A DNA stretch of 64,000 nt from Harmonia axyridis (taxonomy: Eukaryota; Arthropoda; Insecta; Coleoptera; Coccinellidae): the NCBI RefSeq assembly GCF_914767665.1, contig NC_059507.1, forward strand, positions 6,262,001 through 6,326,000, read 5' to 3'. The notes beneath the pieces were generated by a model, which saw only the letters and a program-made list of their open reading frames with translations, had not been told where the DNA came from and did no database searches. Position numbers and translations under genes: made by a program. Positions 31,801 to 44,125 of the stretch are shown piece after piece (positions within the stretch are counted from its first letter, which is position 1; each line of letters begins with the position of its first letter).

Positions 31801-34800
31801 AGGTAATTTGAGAAAATCATCAACAAAGCCCATAGTAATCAAATTTAAATTTGCATAATAACTCAAATTGATGGGAATTACTCCTTAAGGGCAACTTTCT
31901 AGTGTAGTAGCATGCTGAAAAGTTGTTTTTACCTGTTTCATCCCTTTCACTTATGATAAGATAGAATTCAAATGAAGGAGGCATGTTTTCTAATAACTAC
32001 ACACATAGATGTTATAGAAAATTTGCATGTTCAATCAAGCAGATGGGTGTACCAATGATTTTTATTATTTATACTAGTTAGAAAGCTGAACGATTTTTCT
32101 TAATGATAGTAAAGGTCAAGATAGGACCTACTTAGTAGTGATTTTTGTTTGGATAGGGGAAAATTTGTTGTATATTGATATATCTTTATATTAAGCAATT
32201 CGATTTATGTATCCATGTTTTGTGTTTGTAAGTACAAAAAATTGTAAATATTGCACTGTAGATTCTGTATCTTAAACCACCTCTTTCCACAAGTGAAATT
32301 TTAATACCATCCTTAATTTCAGCCCCGACTAGGACCTAAGCCATTCACTGCTTTGAAACTAAACGAAGCAAAATCTTTTGATCAAGTCTTTTGTGTTCCC
32401 CCAGTGCCAACTCAAAACCAAACTACTAATGGCTGTGATAATAAGAGCCCTAGCCCTGAAAATAATAGTTTAGAAATGGAGGAAAAAAATAAACCGATTG
32501 AACCTGAAATAGCTGATGAAGAACCTTCTTCATTAAAATCTACCGTTGAAAGTAACGATCCTCCCACTAAAGATGACCAGACCATAGAATCGGAAGGATT
32601 GTCATCAAAAACACCTACAACTGCAGAACGTAGACGAATGTTCGAAGCAAGCGAAAATGAAGAAAATTTAGACTCGATTGATGCAAAAAGTTTTGAAAGA
32701 GGCGGTTCTCAGAGGGCTAGCATAGCGGAACGTAAGAAAATGTACGAAAATAAATCTATATCGGTTATAGAAAATGCCACTGCTGATAAAATAGCTTCTC
32801 CTGTGATGTTGAGAAGAAAAGGGTCTTTCAAAACAATCAAAAATAAAGAGGAAGAAACCAATGTTAACGATATTAAGAGAAACTTAGGAATCACCAAGCA
32901 ACAATCTCTCGATCCTCAAGCTTGTAGGAAAAGTGAGGCGATAGCAGCGCCACCTAAGAGAACTTCAACTGTTTTTGGTAAGTTCATTCAATGAAGTTGA
33001 AAATTGTGTTTATCTCGGAACCCATTCTTTGGTTCTATTTATTTTTACGATAATTTTATTGAATATTCTTGTAGGTCGTGTTTCTAAATTCAGACACTTG
33101 AAAGTGACTCCTGCACATAAATCTCAGCAAATTGAAAATGTCCGAAATGTAAGCAGGCAAATCCCTGGAGAATGTGATGGATTTCATGGTGAGTAACATA
33201 ATATTTTATTATAAATATTTAATAAAAAAAAAAAAACTAATAATTTTTTTTTCACAGCAAATCCAGAGTTCTTGGCTGTACCTCTTAGTGGTCCAGGCGG
33301 TAAAATATCCATACTCAATCGTAAAAAACCTGGAAAATTACCCGATGGTGTTATACCCTCTCTAGTTCAGGGAAGTAACATCATGGATTTCTCATGGGAT
33401 CCCTTCGACAATCATCGTCTTGCGGTAGCCTGTGATGATGGTATTATAAAGTTGTGGAGGATCGAAGAAGATGGTCTGAAAGAGTCAACTAACAAATCAG
33501 AACAAGAATTCAACGCACACAGTGATAAAATTTATTTCATCAAGTTTCATCCAACCGCTAAAGATGTTTTAGCGTCTGGTTCCTATGACATGACAATAAA
33601 AATTTGGGATCTTTCAGATTGTTCTGAAAAGATTGTTTTGAAAGGTGCTTCATCAAATAGACAAATAATGAACATAAATTCATTTTTTTCGTTTTATAGG
33701 TCACACCGATCAAATCTTCAGTTTTGCATGGTCACCCTGTGGAACATTCTGTAGCACGGTGTGTAAAGACGGTAAAATAAGGGTTTATAACCCAAGACGA
33801 TCGGAGACACCAGTGAAAGAGGGCAAAGGTCCCGAAGGTAATAGAGGAGCAAGGATTGTTTGGGCTCTAGAGGGGCAATACTTAGCAGTAAGCGGTTTCG
33901 ACAAAGTTTCTCAAAGGTTGATTTCTGTCTATAAAATTGACAATCTAGATAACCCCCTCAACACTATTGTCAGTGATGTATCTCCTTCCATTCTCATTCC
34001 CTTCTACGATGAAGATAGTTCTACGCTGTTTGTGACAGGAAAAGTGAGTATTATCATTATATGAAAAAAATGAGAAAAGCTCAAACTTGTAGTCATGAGG
34101 TTCTGCATGCTTACTCATATTCTTGTAATTTTTTCAGGAAGTTTTGTTTCAAACTTATATCCGGTGTTCTGAAAAATAAATGAGGAAAGCTACTGGCTTC
34201 ACATCTATGCTTTTCTCATTTTTTTGTCGATTTTGAATATTCTATTGTTATGATTACGCCATTGATACAAAATTTTAATAATAAGGCCAGTTCCATAATC
34301 AAAAGTGAAGTCTCCTTTTCTGTGAGAAGTGAAGTCTCCTTTACAAACGAAACATGTTTCATAAACCAATTTTAAGATTAAAGAAAGCTTTGAAGTTTCC
34401 TTCATCATAAAGCCCAGATAGTAGCCCTTTAAGGCAAGAAAAAGAATCCTTTTTGTTTGCTCTCATAAATTTCAATTTACTAGGTCCTTCCGTTCGAAAA
34501 TTATCATGTATATTGCAATTTTATTAGTAATTATATAAATCTAGGTGTAATATCATCAATCTTGAAATTTATTTTACAGGGTGATTCTACTATATACGCT
34601 TATGAAATAACGGAAGAAGCACCACACATTTGCCCCTTAAGTCACCATAGGTGCCCTAGCCTTCATCAAGGTTTGTCATTCCTTCCTAAAAATACTTGTG
34701 ATGTTGCTGCCGTTGAATTTGCTGTCGCTCTCAGGTTAACGAATAATACTATAGAACCGCTCTCATTCACTGTTCCAAGAATAAAGGTAAACTGAGTTTT

Positions 34801-35768
34801 TTTATATTTATTTTCATAGTCTTCATCTCGATTCGGTTTTAGACTGAATTGTTCCAAGATGATCTCTTTCCCCCGACCAGAGTTACATGGAAGCCGACAA
34901 CTGATAGTAATGAATGGTTTAGTGGAAAAGACAAATTACCTCAAAGGATCAGTCTTCAACCAGAAGGAATGATGGCTTGTAATTTTGTTACTAGATTCGC
35001 AAAACAATTCATACTAATTATCTATTGCTTTCAGTATCTGGTCAGAAAACTGGTAATACAATAAATGAAAAGGCCGCAGAGAAAAACACAATCAATAAAT
35101 CGGCATCATCTCCATTTATTGCTGCAAGCAGACCAATAAATCTATGGGATCAAGAATTATCTAGTCAAATAAAAGAAAAACAAAACGAGGTAAGAAACTG
35201 AAATAAAATATTCTCTGGGATTAATCTCAGTAGTTCCAATGCACAATATTTTTTTATTTGGTTCGCTCTCTGCATACTTTATTGAATTACTCATATGTAT
35301 TGGTTATAACTTGCTTCTATGGGGGCGTTTGATATTATTTGTTGGTATCCGTGCATATTTGACATTATTGTCAATTTTCAGTCAGTTGAAGTTATGACTG
35401 TCAATTCAATTGAATGGTTAATGTCAGTAATAGCCTATTTGACAATGTTGCAATATTATTGCATTTACTAATTTCCCGTTATATTGGAAAAACGATATAG
35501 TTCAATTTTACATTAGAGAAAGTTATATATAAATAAATAACAGGATTCTTCATGCAAATCAAAAATATTTATGTGTTCAATAAACATCGCTGAATAATTT
35601 GAGAGGATTTAAAGAATTTGTCAATAGCCTATCGCAGATAAACGAAGATGTCAATAAGATATCTATCTGTTCATTCAGATTCAAAAATCAATCAGCAATA
35701 GAATGGAGATCAACCTGAAGTTGGAGCAAGACGAAATGGAAGGTGTAGATGAGAAGGAGTGGGACTGA
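28829..35768 (+). CDS. Coronin-7 / Pod1
   Basis: Coronin-7 class proteins have two beta-propellers in tandem and act on actin and Golgi trafficking; fly Pod1 also links actin and microtubules in axons. Twelve exons join in phase: 28829-29681, 30247-30454, 30676-30820, 30937-31416, 32323-32977, 33075-33188, 33258-33644, 33700-34043, 34580-34786, 34843-34978, 35035-35189, 35679-35768 (about 1257 residues). Residues 1-10 hold the coronin signature WRFKASKYKN, and WD repeats follow (SQDCTVKFW, KDKQVRILD). A charged low-complexity linker covers about 400-775. A second signature (SKFRHLK, about 784-790) starts propeller two (SGSYDMTIKIWD). The tail ends EKEWD, an acidic-Trp motif like the Arp2/3-type tail of this class. 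The exon 4 donor could instead be at 31440, and an extra in-phase exon near 30523 cannot be excluded. Confidence 0.93.
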
Positions 35769-36441
35769 ACGACATTCCATTAGAGCGTTTTCATTCTAAA
35801 GCATATTGTGCCTCCTGGCATAGTGGTAACTCAATCTAGCTCATCAATTTTTTCCCCATATTTATATACATATTTTTATATTTTCTATTTATACATTTTA
35901 TTATTTATTTATATATATTTATATAAGCTCATCGAAATTTTTTTACATTTTATACGTAATTTTGATTGGAGTCATTCCATGACTGTGTAATGTAATTGAG
36001 AATAAGAAATTCGAATCCCTTCGCGAAAGGAAACTCGAATAATTCTTGGTGTGGCTTTCCTTATGAAGTGTAATCACATAATTATTAGAATATTTAGTAA
36101 CCTGCTGCTTGATATATTATTACAATCCTCAATTAATTTTTTTTATTGCTGGAATTGATGTCCGTATGATTCTTCAAATTTTATGGTGCATGCTGTAGAA
36201 AAATATATACAGTTGCGGTTTTGGCAATTTTATATAAGTAATAAAAATACATTTACTTCGATATAATGATTAAGGGATTTTGATAAAACTAGTCCTCAAC
36301 TGCCAACATGTTATAATTGAATTCTTGTAGGAATGATACTTAACAAGACATTGTTTTGTATAATTTTTACAGAGCTTGAATGATGTTATAGGATGTATAA
36401 ACCAACTGTGATTTTCACAGAACTTATTGTTGGGTTATTAT
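35769..36441. other. Intergenic; pod1 3' region
   Basis: Very AT-rich. Includes the likely pod1 3' untranslated region; no clear gene. Confidence 0.45.
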
Positions 36442-36910
36442 GGGTATGGTCCGTATATCACCTTGGTTACTATGGTTAGTAAGTTGGTGGTCCGTATATG
36501 TCAAATTCCTCAAAAACCGGTGACTATTTCCTCAAACTTCGGTGAGTTATCTGTCACCAGAGCAACCATACTTTTATTCTGGTTAGGTTCGGTAACCACG
36601 CCCACTCCGGTTGGCAGTTGTCATTTTAATTTTCAGATTATTGGTTATGAATATTTTCCATGACATCTAACACTCAAACACTTCATAATTTTAATTATGA
36701 AATAAATACTCTTCAGAGCCATTAATAGCTATTAGTTATCTACAAATTAAAAGAGATCAACCATTTATAACCTTCAAAATTCTGTCAATCAAAAATTTAG
36801 CTGACCATTGACAAGTGTCAAGTGGTCAGTAAATACGAAGCAGGTTACCTGAAACATTGAAAACCACTAATAACCACTCTGAAATTCTCGGCGATATACG
36901 GACCATACCC
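36442..36910. mobile_element. MITE-like element with 21 bp terminal inverted repeats
   Basis: Left end GGGTATGGTCCGTATATC-ACC (36442-36462) and right end its reverse complement with one mismatch (36890-36910). Weaker inverted similarity extends outward on both sides (TTGTTGG and CCAACAA), so the true ends may be about 15-30 bp further out. No transposase is encoded. A third, internal copy of GGTCCGTATATG lies at about 36489. Target duplication not resolved. Confidence 0.7.
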
Positions 36911-38460
36911 TAAGTTAGAAATAACCAACAATGAATAAGCCTACAATTCGTTTGCAAATGTCTAGTCGTTATGAAAAAAAGTATCCGAAATTTCAATTTA
37001 AATTTCTTATTACATATAAATATTGTTCATATTGACGCTAATTTTTGTTATCAAATTTAATTGGAGAAAATTGGTTTATACTATTTATAATAATTGCATT
37101 GGTTCCCTTATAGCCAGATATTGTTGGATGATTGATAGCTTATTGATTTTATAAAACGATCAATAGCATTAGCCACAAAGAAACTTGTCTTAGTAAAATC
37201 TTTGAAAAAAAATAAAAAGATATAGGAAGTTCTCAGGTATTTCTGAGAACTTTTTCATACAGAAGTCTTGTTGGTCCATTCCCATACATCATTTATGCAG
37301 TACTTTGAGAGGACATCACATCTTTTATCTTCATGTTATTTTGTATTCGAATTTTTCATGTGTAGGAGTAATTTAGTTAGTTTAACTCGACATACTGTAT
37401 CATAGGCAAATTTATTATCAAGTATCCATTAACAAGATCAATTGGTATAATTGTAATATTGAAATTTTGTATTTACAATAATCGAAAATGTGTTAAAAGT
37501 AATTTCATCACTACAATTTCAATTGCTCAAAATCTTTCAGGCCCCATTCATAGTTCTAAGATATCTGCTACTTATTTCTATTTTGTGAATTTTTTATGAA
37601 AAAGTTTTCTCGAGTTGAGGAATATTGCTTCGAAGATGTTTTGATTGATGAATCAATAAAAATGAAAAAAAAACATGTTTTCTAATTTTTCTACCATACC
37701 TGAATATAGGAGACATTAGATAACTCTAAACTTGATGGGATGTTGGTAACAGTGACAGCGCTAGAGGGGGATCCCGGGCCCCCCATAACTCAGTATGACT
37801 AACTGAAATATTTTCGTGATATTAAAAAAAAGTGGAACTACCAGATTATTTTTGATTAAATGGTAGATATAACAATTGTGGCAACATTAAAAAAATTATT
37901 TTTAATTAAAATAAAATTCATATGGATTTTAACCTTGCAATTAATATACGAAAAGAAATTTTTAATAAATGCATAAATTTTACTGGTAAAAATCCAATTA
38001 TTTGAAATTAAATGCCTATGTTATGAACTTATCGCACGGTACGACATCTATGTTCAGTAGATTGTAACGCAAAGAAATCTAAAAATTATATACATGTATA
38101 TTTTATTATTAAAAAGGATGTGAGTAGTAAAAAATTGGTATTTACTATAATTCATTCTACGTAATTTTATTGAGTTCCTACTGGTTGTGAATCGAAAATA
38201 TAAAAAACTTTTTTTTTGGTAATATCTCAAAGAAATATGAATACAAGACATTCTATGACAAAACTCGCGTAGAACTCTTTGTGGAATATCAAAATACGGA
38301 CATTCTCAAAAAAAGTGGGCTCATTTCATTGGAAATTTACTTCTCCTTTTCTATCATCGTAATTGGTTCTCGTTTTCCCGCGCAGTTGAGGAACAATTTG
38401 TCGATAAGCTAGCATTTTATCGATCCAGAGAATAAGGTAGGGAGTGGTAACAAATAAAAC
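36911..38460. other. Intergenic between pod1 and NF-YA
   Basis: AT-rich, without a recognisable gene. One striking GC block, AGGGGGATCCCGGGCCCCCC (about 37765-37784), stands out and may mark a mobile-element scrap. Confidence 0.4.
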
Positions 38461-38563
38461 GTCAGTGGCCAATACACAAACAGCGTTGTATTTAGTGCGT
38501 TGCGGCCATTGGTCTGGGTGTTGCCGACCAATCATTGGGAAAGTGCAAGTTGAAATATCCAAT
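38328..38563 (+). promoter_or_regulatory. Cluster of CCAAT boxes upstream of NF-YA
   Basis: CCAAT or its complement ATTGG occurs at 38328-38332, 38469-38473, 38508-38512, 38528-38532, 38534-38538 and 38559-38563. Five of the six fall in 95 bp. A donor-like CCAAT/GTAAGTTC at 38563/38564 would fit the end of a 5' non-coding exon, spliced to the acceptor before 39440. This places the cluster at the likely promoter of the gene for the CCAAT-binding factor itself. Confidence 0.65.
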
Positions 38564-39512
38564 GTAAGTTCACATATTATAAAACAAATGTTTGACATTC
38601 GGATGTTGAACCGGTATTAATATTATTGTTGATTTATTGAAAATATTAAAGTTATCACTGAATATGTATCTATTTCTGTGGCTGCCAAATTTTTCATTCG
38701 GTTCCGATCACGTTTTCACTAATGGCGAATCTCAATCTGGAACTTCTAGATTCAAGTGCAGTGAAATGTCAGTGATATATGAAAAATATAGTTTACCAAT
38801 ATATTTCATATATTTTGAAGTTCTTACTTTGAAAAATGCTGTTAAATGATCTTATTTTCTTTTTTCCTGTTGAAGTTTGCCAGGTCATGTCATTTAAGTA
38901 ACAGAAGTTGATGTCTTATGGACATAATGTTTGAAGGTGTGCAACATGTTATGATAGATATGTCTTTGGAATTTTAGTAAAAAGTAACTTATCAATAATA
39001 ATCGCTGAACTTCCTCGGTTACACTTATCTTATTGACAGACAACCTAATAAATTTGTATTTTATGAATTTCAGCAAAATAGTAGCTAACTGTTTTTTCTT
39101 GACATTATTATACTTTATTGAAATCATTTGAATCCTGTTTTCTCATCTAAAGTTGAGCAAAATGTCCTATTGAATCATTTTAACCTATAATAATAATTTG
39201 AAGACCTGTCATTTCTTTATTATTATTAAGTTATAATAAACAGATGTATGTTAACTGCTAATAATCTCATTGCTTGTGTATAGCTTGTAATGGTTGACAA
39301 TATTCTAGATATTTACTTTTCAATGTGTGGTTAGAAAGTGTTTAAACACTGAAGATTTTGAAAAAGATGTTTTTGTGAGTTCTGTTTTTCATATATATTT
39401 CTGATCATGTATGATTAACACTACTTTACTCTTTTCAGATTATTTTCTGAATCGGAGAAACATACCCACTGTTCTAAATAGTTATAAGCAACTCTCAAAA
39501 CTCACCTGAATA

Positions 39513-40962
39513 ATGGAGCAGTTAGCGACAACAGATGGACAGGTTGTAATGCAAGCTGTGACACCTCAACAGGTACAAGTGATGCAAATGCCTGGACAAG
39601 TTATCCAGGGTGCTGGAGGCCAACAGATTATGGTCCATACTATCCCCCAGGGAACTCAAGGCTTGCAACAAATACAAGTATTGCCAGTTTCAAGCTTACA
39701 AGCAGGCCAAGGACAAGTGCTTTTGCAGCAACCTCAACAAACTCAAATTGTTCAGACTGCAGATGGCCAAACTTTCATTTACCAACCATTGACTATAGAT
39801 AACACAACTCTTCAGCACACTCAACCCACAGGTAGATTGAGGACTACACATAATTTTTTTGCTTCTATTGTCGTGTTCTTACAGATTGAAAATTTATTAT
39901 TTTTTTTTAGTATTGAATATAAATGGGAGCCTAGTCCAAATACAAGGAACACCGCAAGCAACTGTATCAGCACAACCTCAGTCCCCTACAACTCAGACTG
40001 TGGTACAACCAACCATCACAAGTACATCACCAAATCAACTAGCTATGGCTAACGGAAACTTAGTCATGGTGAGGAACAATATGTCCGATGTAGGTAACAA
40101 AACATTCAATAGATTAGCTTATTCTAACTTCTGCAAAATATGCTGTTACTATTTTTATTGATTTTTGAGATTCATGATAATTTTTTATTTTCATCAGATG
40201 TTACCAGGCACAAGTGGTGCTCAGTTTCAGAGAATACCTCTTAACGGAACTGAGTTCTTGGAAGAAGAACCGCTGTATGTAAACGCAAAACAGTATAGAA
40301 GAATACTTAAAAGAAGACAGGCAAGGGCCAAATTAGAAGCCGAGGGTAAAATACCAAAGGAGAGACCAGTAAGTAATACGACATTTTCTTTAAATATCCT
40401 TTATAACTCCCTTTTCCTTTTTTCAGAAATATCTGCATGAATCTAGACATAGGCATGCAATGAATAGAATCAGAGGAGAAGGAGGAAGATTCCACTCAGG
40501 TTCAGTCAAGAAAAGAAGGTAAACTTACAATTATTTATTTTTTGTCTTGTTTCATCCTGGGACTACTGATGAAATCATAAGTTTGGCAACTCAGTGGTCC
40601 CTGCCATATACACCTCCGAGAAATATGCAGCTTTCAAAAATCATTATAATGTAATTATTATTTTTGGTATTGAATATTTGAAATCGAATGTAAAATTTAT
40701 GCTTTTTCCATATCTATCCCATCAGATCAAATGTGAAATCATCTGCTTCACATTCTGTTGTGGTTTGTAGGGAAGAAATGAGACAAAGAGAAGAGGCTCA
40801 AGCTCAACATAGGGCAATGGGTATGGCCTATGGAAATTTGGAAATGCAGTCCTCAATTGTTATTGAGGTCGGTAATAATGCTATTTCCCTTTAGCTTTAA
40901 TTATGATTATTTTTTTTTTGCAGGAAGTGATGACGGATATAATAAAACCAGATCCTTTATAG
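39513..40962 (+). CDS. NF-Y subunit alpha (CCAAT-binding factor)
   Basis: NF-YA joins the NF-YB/NF-YC histone-fold pair in the nucleus and gives sequence-specific CCAAT binding. Six coding exons join in phase: 39513-39831, 39911-40068, 40198-40368, 40427-40518, 40771-40867, 40924-40962 (about 291 residues). Residues 1-157 are a Gln/Thr/Val-rich activation region (QPQQTQIVQTADGQT). The conserved core has the subunit-binding helix (EEEPLYVNAKQYRRILKRR, about 181-199) and the DNA-binding helix (KYLHESRHRHAMNRIRGEGG, about 217-236), split by a 58 bp intron. The upstream acceptor near 39438 and short leader before the ATG fit a 5' non-coding exon. Its promoter region contains several CCAAT boxes. 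It is convergent with KICS2; the stops are about 310 bp apart. Confidence 0.95.
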
Positions 40963-41227
40963 GTTTTTAAAAGACGAAAAACATGTTGTTATATTTATTG
41001 AAACACAAAGGGGTTGAAAGCATATATGTTACTTCATTAAATTATTTGTTATACACAATAAGTATTGCTCATAAAAATTTCCACCGGACAACAGAAAAAT
41101 ATTCAACGAACTATTATTGTTAATGCTTCCAACTTCTTCAACGATGTATATAAAAATTGTAAATATTTTTTGGATTTTTTTAAAGAGCACCTTATTCAAA
41201 CTGACTGATTATGTTACTTTATATTGA

Positions 41228-41233
41228 AATAAA
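41228..41233 (+). terminator. Probable polyadenylation signal of NF-YA
   Basis: AATAAA about 265 bp after the NF-YA stop, in AT-rich DNA, with a T-rich run following. The KICS2 stop on the other strand is only 44 bp further on, so the two transcripts probably overlap at their ends. Confidence 0.5.
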
Positions 41234-41276
41234 AAGTTTTCTATTATTTGAATGTTTTATTGGTAAAGGTACACGT

Positions 41277-44125
41277 TCATTTGGTGTTGTACTTAAGGCT
41301 TGTGAAAACTTTGGTACATCTTAAATTCACACACATTTCAGATATGAAGTTTTCAATGAAGGCGTCTTTCTCAGATTTCTTTGATTCAAAAATAATAACG
41401 AGATAAATATTTGGCTCAACAGTTGTTATCACATAAGTTCGGAGTTCCTAAAAATAAATTGGTTATTTCATTTTAATATGGGAGGATTAGTAAATACTTG
41501 TGTACTGAATTTGTAAATAATCTTGTCAACTATAACCAAATCTGAAACAGTATCAGATATCATTTTCATTATTGTCTCTAATTGGGGAGGACATTTCTGC
41601 AATAAAAATCATTATTATTAGCGGAATTAAGATTTCCTCAGATACTTACAGGCGGATAAGAAACAATAATTGGAAAACTATCATAATCTGTAGTATCATA
41701 AAGGACTTGGTTGTCAGACAACAATATAACATATGCAGCATCATACTTCTTTTGGAAAGAGACCATTCTAAAAAAATAGTTCACCTAATGTTATACTTTT
41801 TGGCGATAAATGTATGTTGTGTTACTTTTGATAGTGATCGTGCTGTAATTTTACACAAATATTTCTCATATCATTTGGAGTGGTTTGATGGGCAAGTGTA
41901 TTGTGAAAGTAAAGGCTGAATTTACTAAGAACAATGCCTTTTAGCTTGATTAACCACTGAAGTAAGGCTGGTGATGGATTGTTCTTAAGAAATCCTAATT
42001 TCCAACTCTAAAACAAAAGCAAATTTTAATTGATCAACATTATTCAAGACCGCAAAACAGGTAATATTGCATTGTAAATACATACAAGACATCTAGATAA
42101 TATACTAATAGCCAGTGTCTGAAAGGCGCAAGAATGATAATTATGCTTGGTGCAAATCAGTTGGTGGTTAACACGTTGACTGCCACGGCCAATTTCAGAA
42201 TTCTGGCCAAAAAAGCCAAAATGAGTTAATCATGTAATCCTACTCAAAACTGTAATTATAGTCCATAGTTAGCACCAAAATTTATAGAAAATGTATTTTT
42301 TTCGAAAAAAAGGTCTTACGAATCATCTCGTAATTGGCGTCCGTAAAAAAAATCTCTTCGCGGAGGCCAACTACGAGTTAATTCGCACCCCGACACGCTT
42401 AGACCTGCCGCTTCGCGAAGCGAAATGGTCCTGTTACTGTTTGCAAATGGAAAGACAAACGAGATGTCCTTTGCATTTCAAACATGCATGTTGTTGAAAT
42501 GGTGGATGTGGCCAATCGCAACGGAAGACTTTCTAAAAAACCGAATATAGTTCGAGACTACAATCAAGGAATGTCTGGTATTGACCGATCAGATCAAATG
42601 CTGTCGTACTACACATCTCTCAGGAAGACTATCAGATGGCCCAAAAAGGTTTCACTACATATTATATATATACAGAATGCGCACAAAATTTTTCAAAAAG
42701 TAACTTCTTCTAAAATGAAACTGATAAGGTTTAGAGAAGAATTCGTCATCGCGTTGGTTGGAGAGGAGAATGAAGATCTTTACCCAGCTCGGAAAAAGAC
42801 TAGATTAGAGTTCCATTACCTAGAGAGTCTGCCACCTACCGAAAAAAAACAGCGTCCGACAAAGCCATGTCGTATATGCACCCAAGCAGGAAAACGCCGC
42901 GAATCGCGTTATTTTTGTCCAGTCTGTGAAGAAAAGCCAGCCCTATGTGTGGAAGATTGTTTTAAGAAGTTTTACCGACAATAAATCCATTGTTTCCTTG
43001 TTTTGAGTATTTTTTTTTAGAATTACATTTTTTGTTACTTTTTGAATAAATTTTCTGTTCATGCGCGCCAGCCTTGATTTCTTGTTCTCTTCTCAGAAGC
43101 CATATATCCATATTAACCCTGATAAACTACGAGTTTGTTCGTGGTCACTCAATTATGGCAAATAAATACAGTACGAGATAACTCGTAGTTGGCGTCCTGA
43201 AAGAGAAAGCCATCTACGAGTTATCTCGTAGTTGGCAGTCAACGTGTTAAAAATAGATAAGTGTTAAGCAGAAATAAGAGAATTCACTAAATGTAATTTT
43301 ACCTCTTTTTGTATTCTGCCTTCCCAAGCAGTAAGTCTAGTATGTGCTCCATGGATTAAAGCAAGAGACGGTAGGAACTGTAATCGTTGAAGTTCAGTTA
43401 ATGCCTTAAATAGTTGTTGCAATATTTCACATTCCAGATTAAAAACAGCTTTTACTGGGGTCAAACTAATATCTGTAAAGCAAAGTGCATTTCTTTGTAT
43501 TATGTTTTCAGTGAGGTTTAACAATTCCAAGTATCGCAGGTGTTTTCCAGAACCCATTTGATAAATTTTCTCATATCTTAATCAGTATAAGGGTGAATGC
43601 CAAGACAAAATTGATATATGTGAAGTAGTTGCTGTTACAAAAGGATACAATTCAATGAGGTTGATTTTGGCGCTCAAAAATTGATAAATATTTTGACAGT
43701 AATTTTGTACCCTTTTATTATTCACTTTAAAATTTTCTTCTAGCTTTCTTATATCTATTTTCATCGTCTCGTATATAGCCTTCAGAGAATTCTAAAAACT
43801 TATGTGTTATCTATGACATAACGCACTCGGTAATTGAACTCACATCTTTTCTTAAGAAACCTTTATTCTTTGTTTGAAGGAACCCTATTTCAATATAACT
43901 TTTCTCAGATAAAGCAAGTTGCTGAAGAAAATTCAAAAAGCCATACCACGGTGATTGCAGAAGTGATTTATGTAAGTCTTTTTCTTTTTCCTGGAAGAAA
44001 TTAAACTAATTTAATAGTCAATATTATTATATAAGTTTGCTAACAATGTGTTCTTTAGCTTTGTCAAAACATATTTGGGATATATAAGTAAAAAATGAAT
44101 GTAAAAATTCATCCTCTTTTTCCAT
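41277..44125 (-). CDS. KICS2 (C12orf66-like), KICSTOR complex subunit
   Basis: KICS2 is a subunit of KICSTOR, which holds the GATOR1 complex on lysosomes so that TORC1 is switched off when nutrients are low. Eight exons join in phase: 44045-44125, 43844-43990, 43649-43791, 43303-43576, 41826-42007, 41650-41767, 41498-41596, 41277-41447 (about 404 residues; human protein near 445). Matches to the family as I know it: FDKAKEHIEKEKD near the N-terminus, then FLRKDNSLKAIYE, the segment FNLECEILQQLFKA with FLPSLALIHGAHTRL, then LLQWLIKLKGIVLSKFSLYF, and IIFESKKSEKD near the C-terminus. Intron 4 (1.3 kb) holds a piggyBac relic; other introns are 49-270 bp. The start ATG at 44125 is the first in frame and faces METTL26, with 0.7 kb between them. 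Confidence 0.92.
42172..43246 (+). mobile_element. piggyBac element, internally deleted
   Basis: Flanked on both sides by TTAA (42168-42171, 43247-43250), the piggyBac target duplication. Ends are inverted repeats CACGTTGACTGCCA and TGGCAGTCAACGTG. Both ends also carry subterminal inverted motifs around CTACGAGTTATCTCGTAG and AATTGGCGTCC. It is 1075 bp, about half the size of a complete element, and lies in KICS2 intron 4. Confidence 0.93.
42484..42987 (+). pseudogene. piggyBac transposase C-terminal part
   Basis: The frame contains a YNQGMSGIDRSDQMLSYYT core typical of the PiggyBac DDE family, including the last acidic residue, and WPKKVSLHIIYIQNAHKIF. It ends in a cysteine-rich domain (CRICTQAGKRRESRYFCPVC, then ALCVEDCFKKFY) of the kind that binds the element ends. 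A short upstream frame (to about 42495, LHFKHACC) is a shifted relic. The first two thirds of the protein are missing, so it is inactive. Confidence 0.9.

Noticed and set aside
38326..38598. 90-codon minus-strand frame with a hydrophobic stretch upstream of NF-YA
   Set aside because: It overlaps the CCAAT-rich promoter, has no recognisable domain and no splice partner. Treated as chance.
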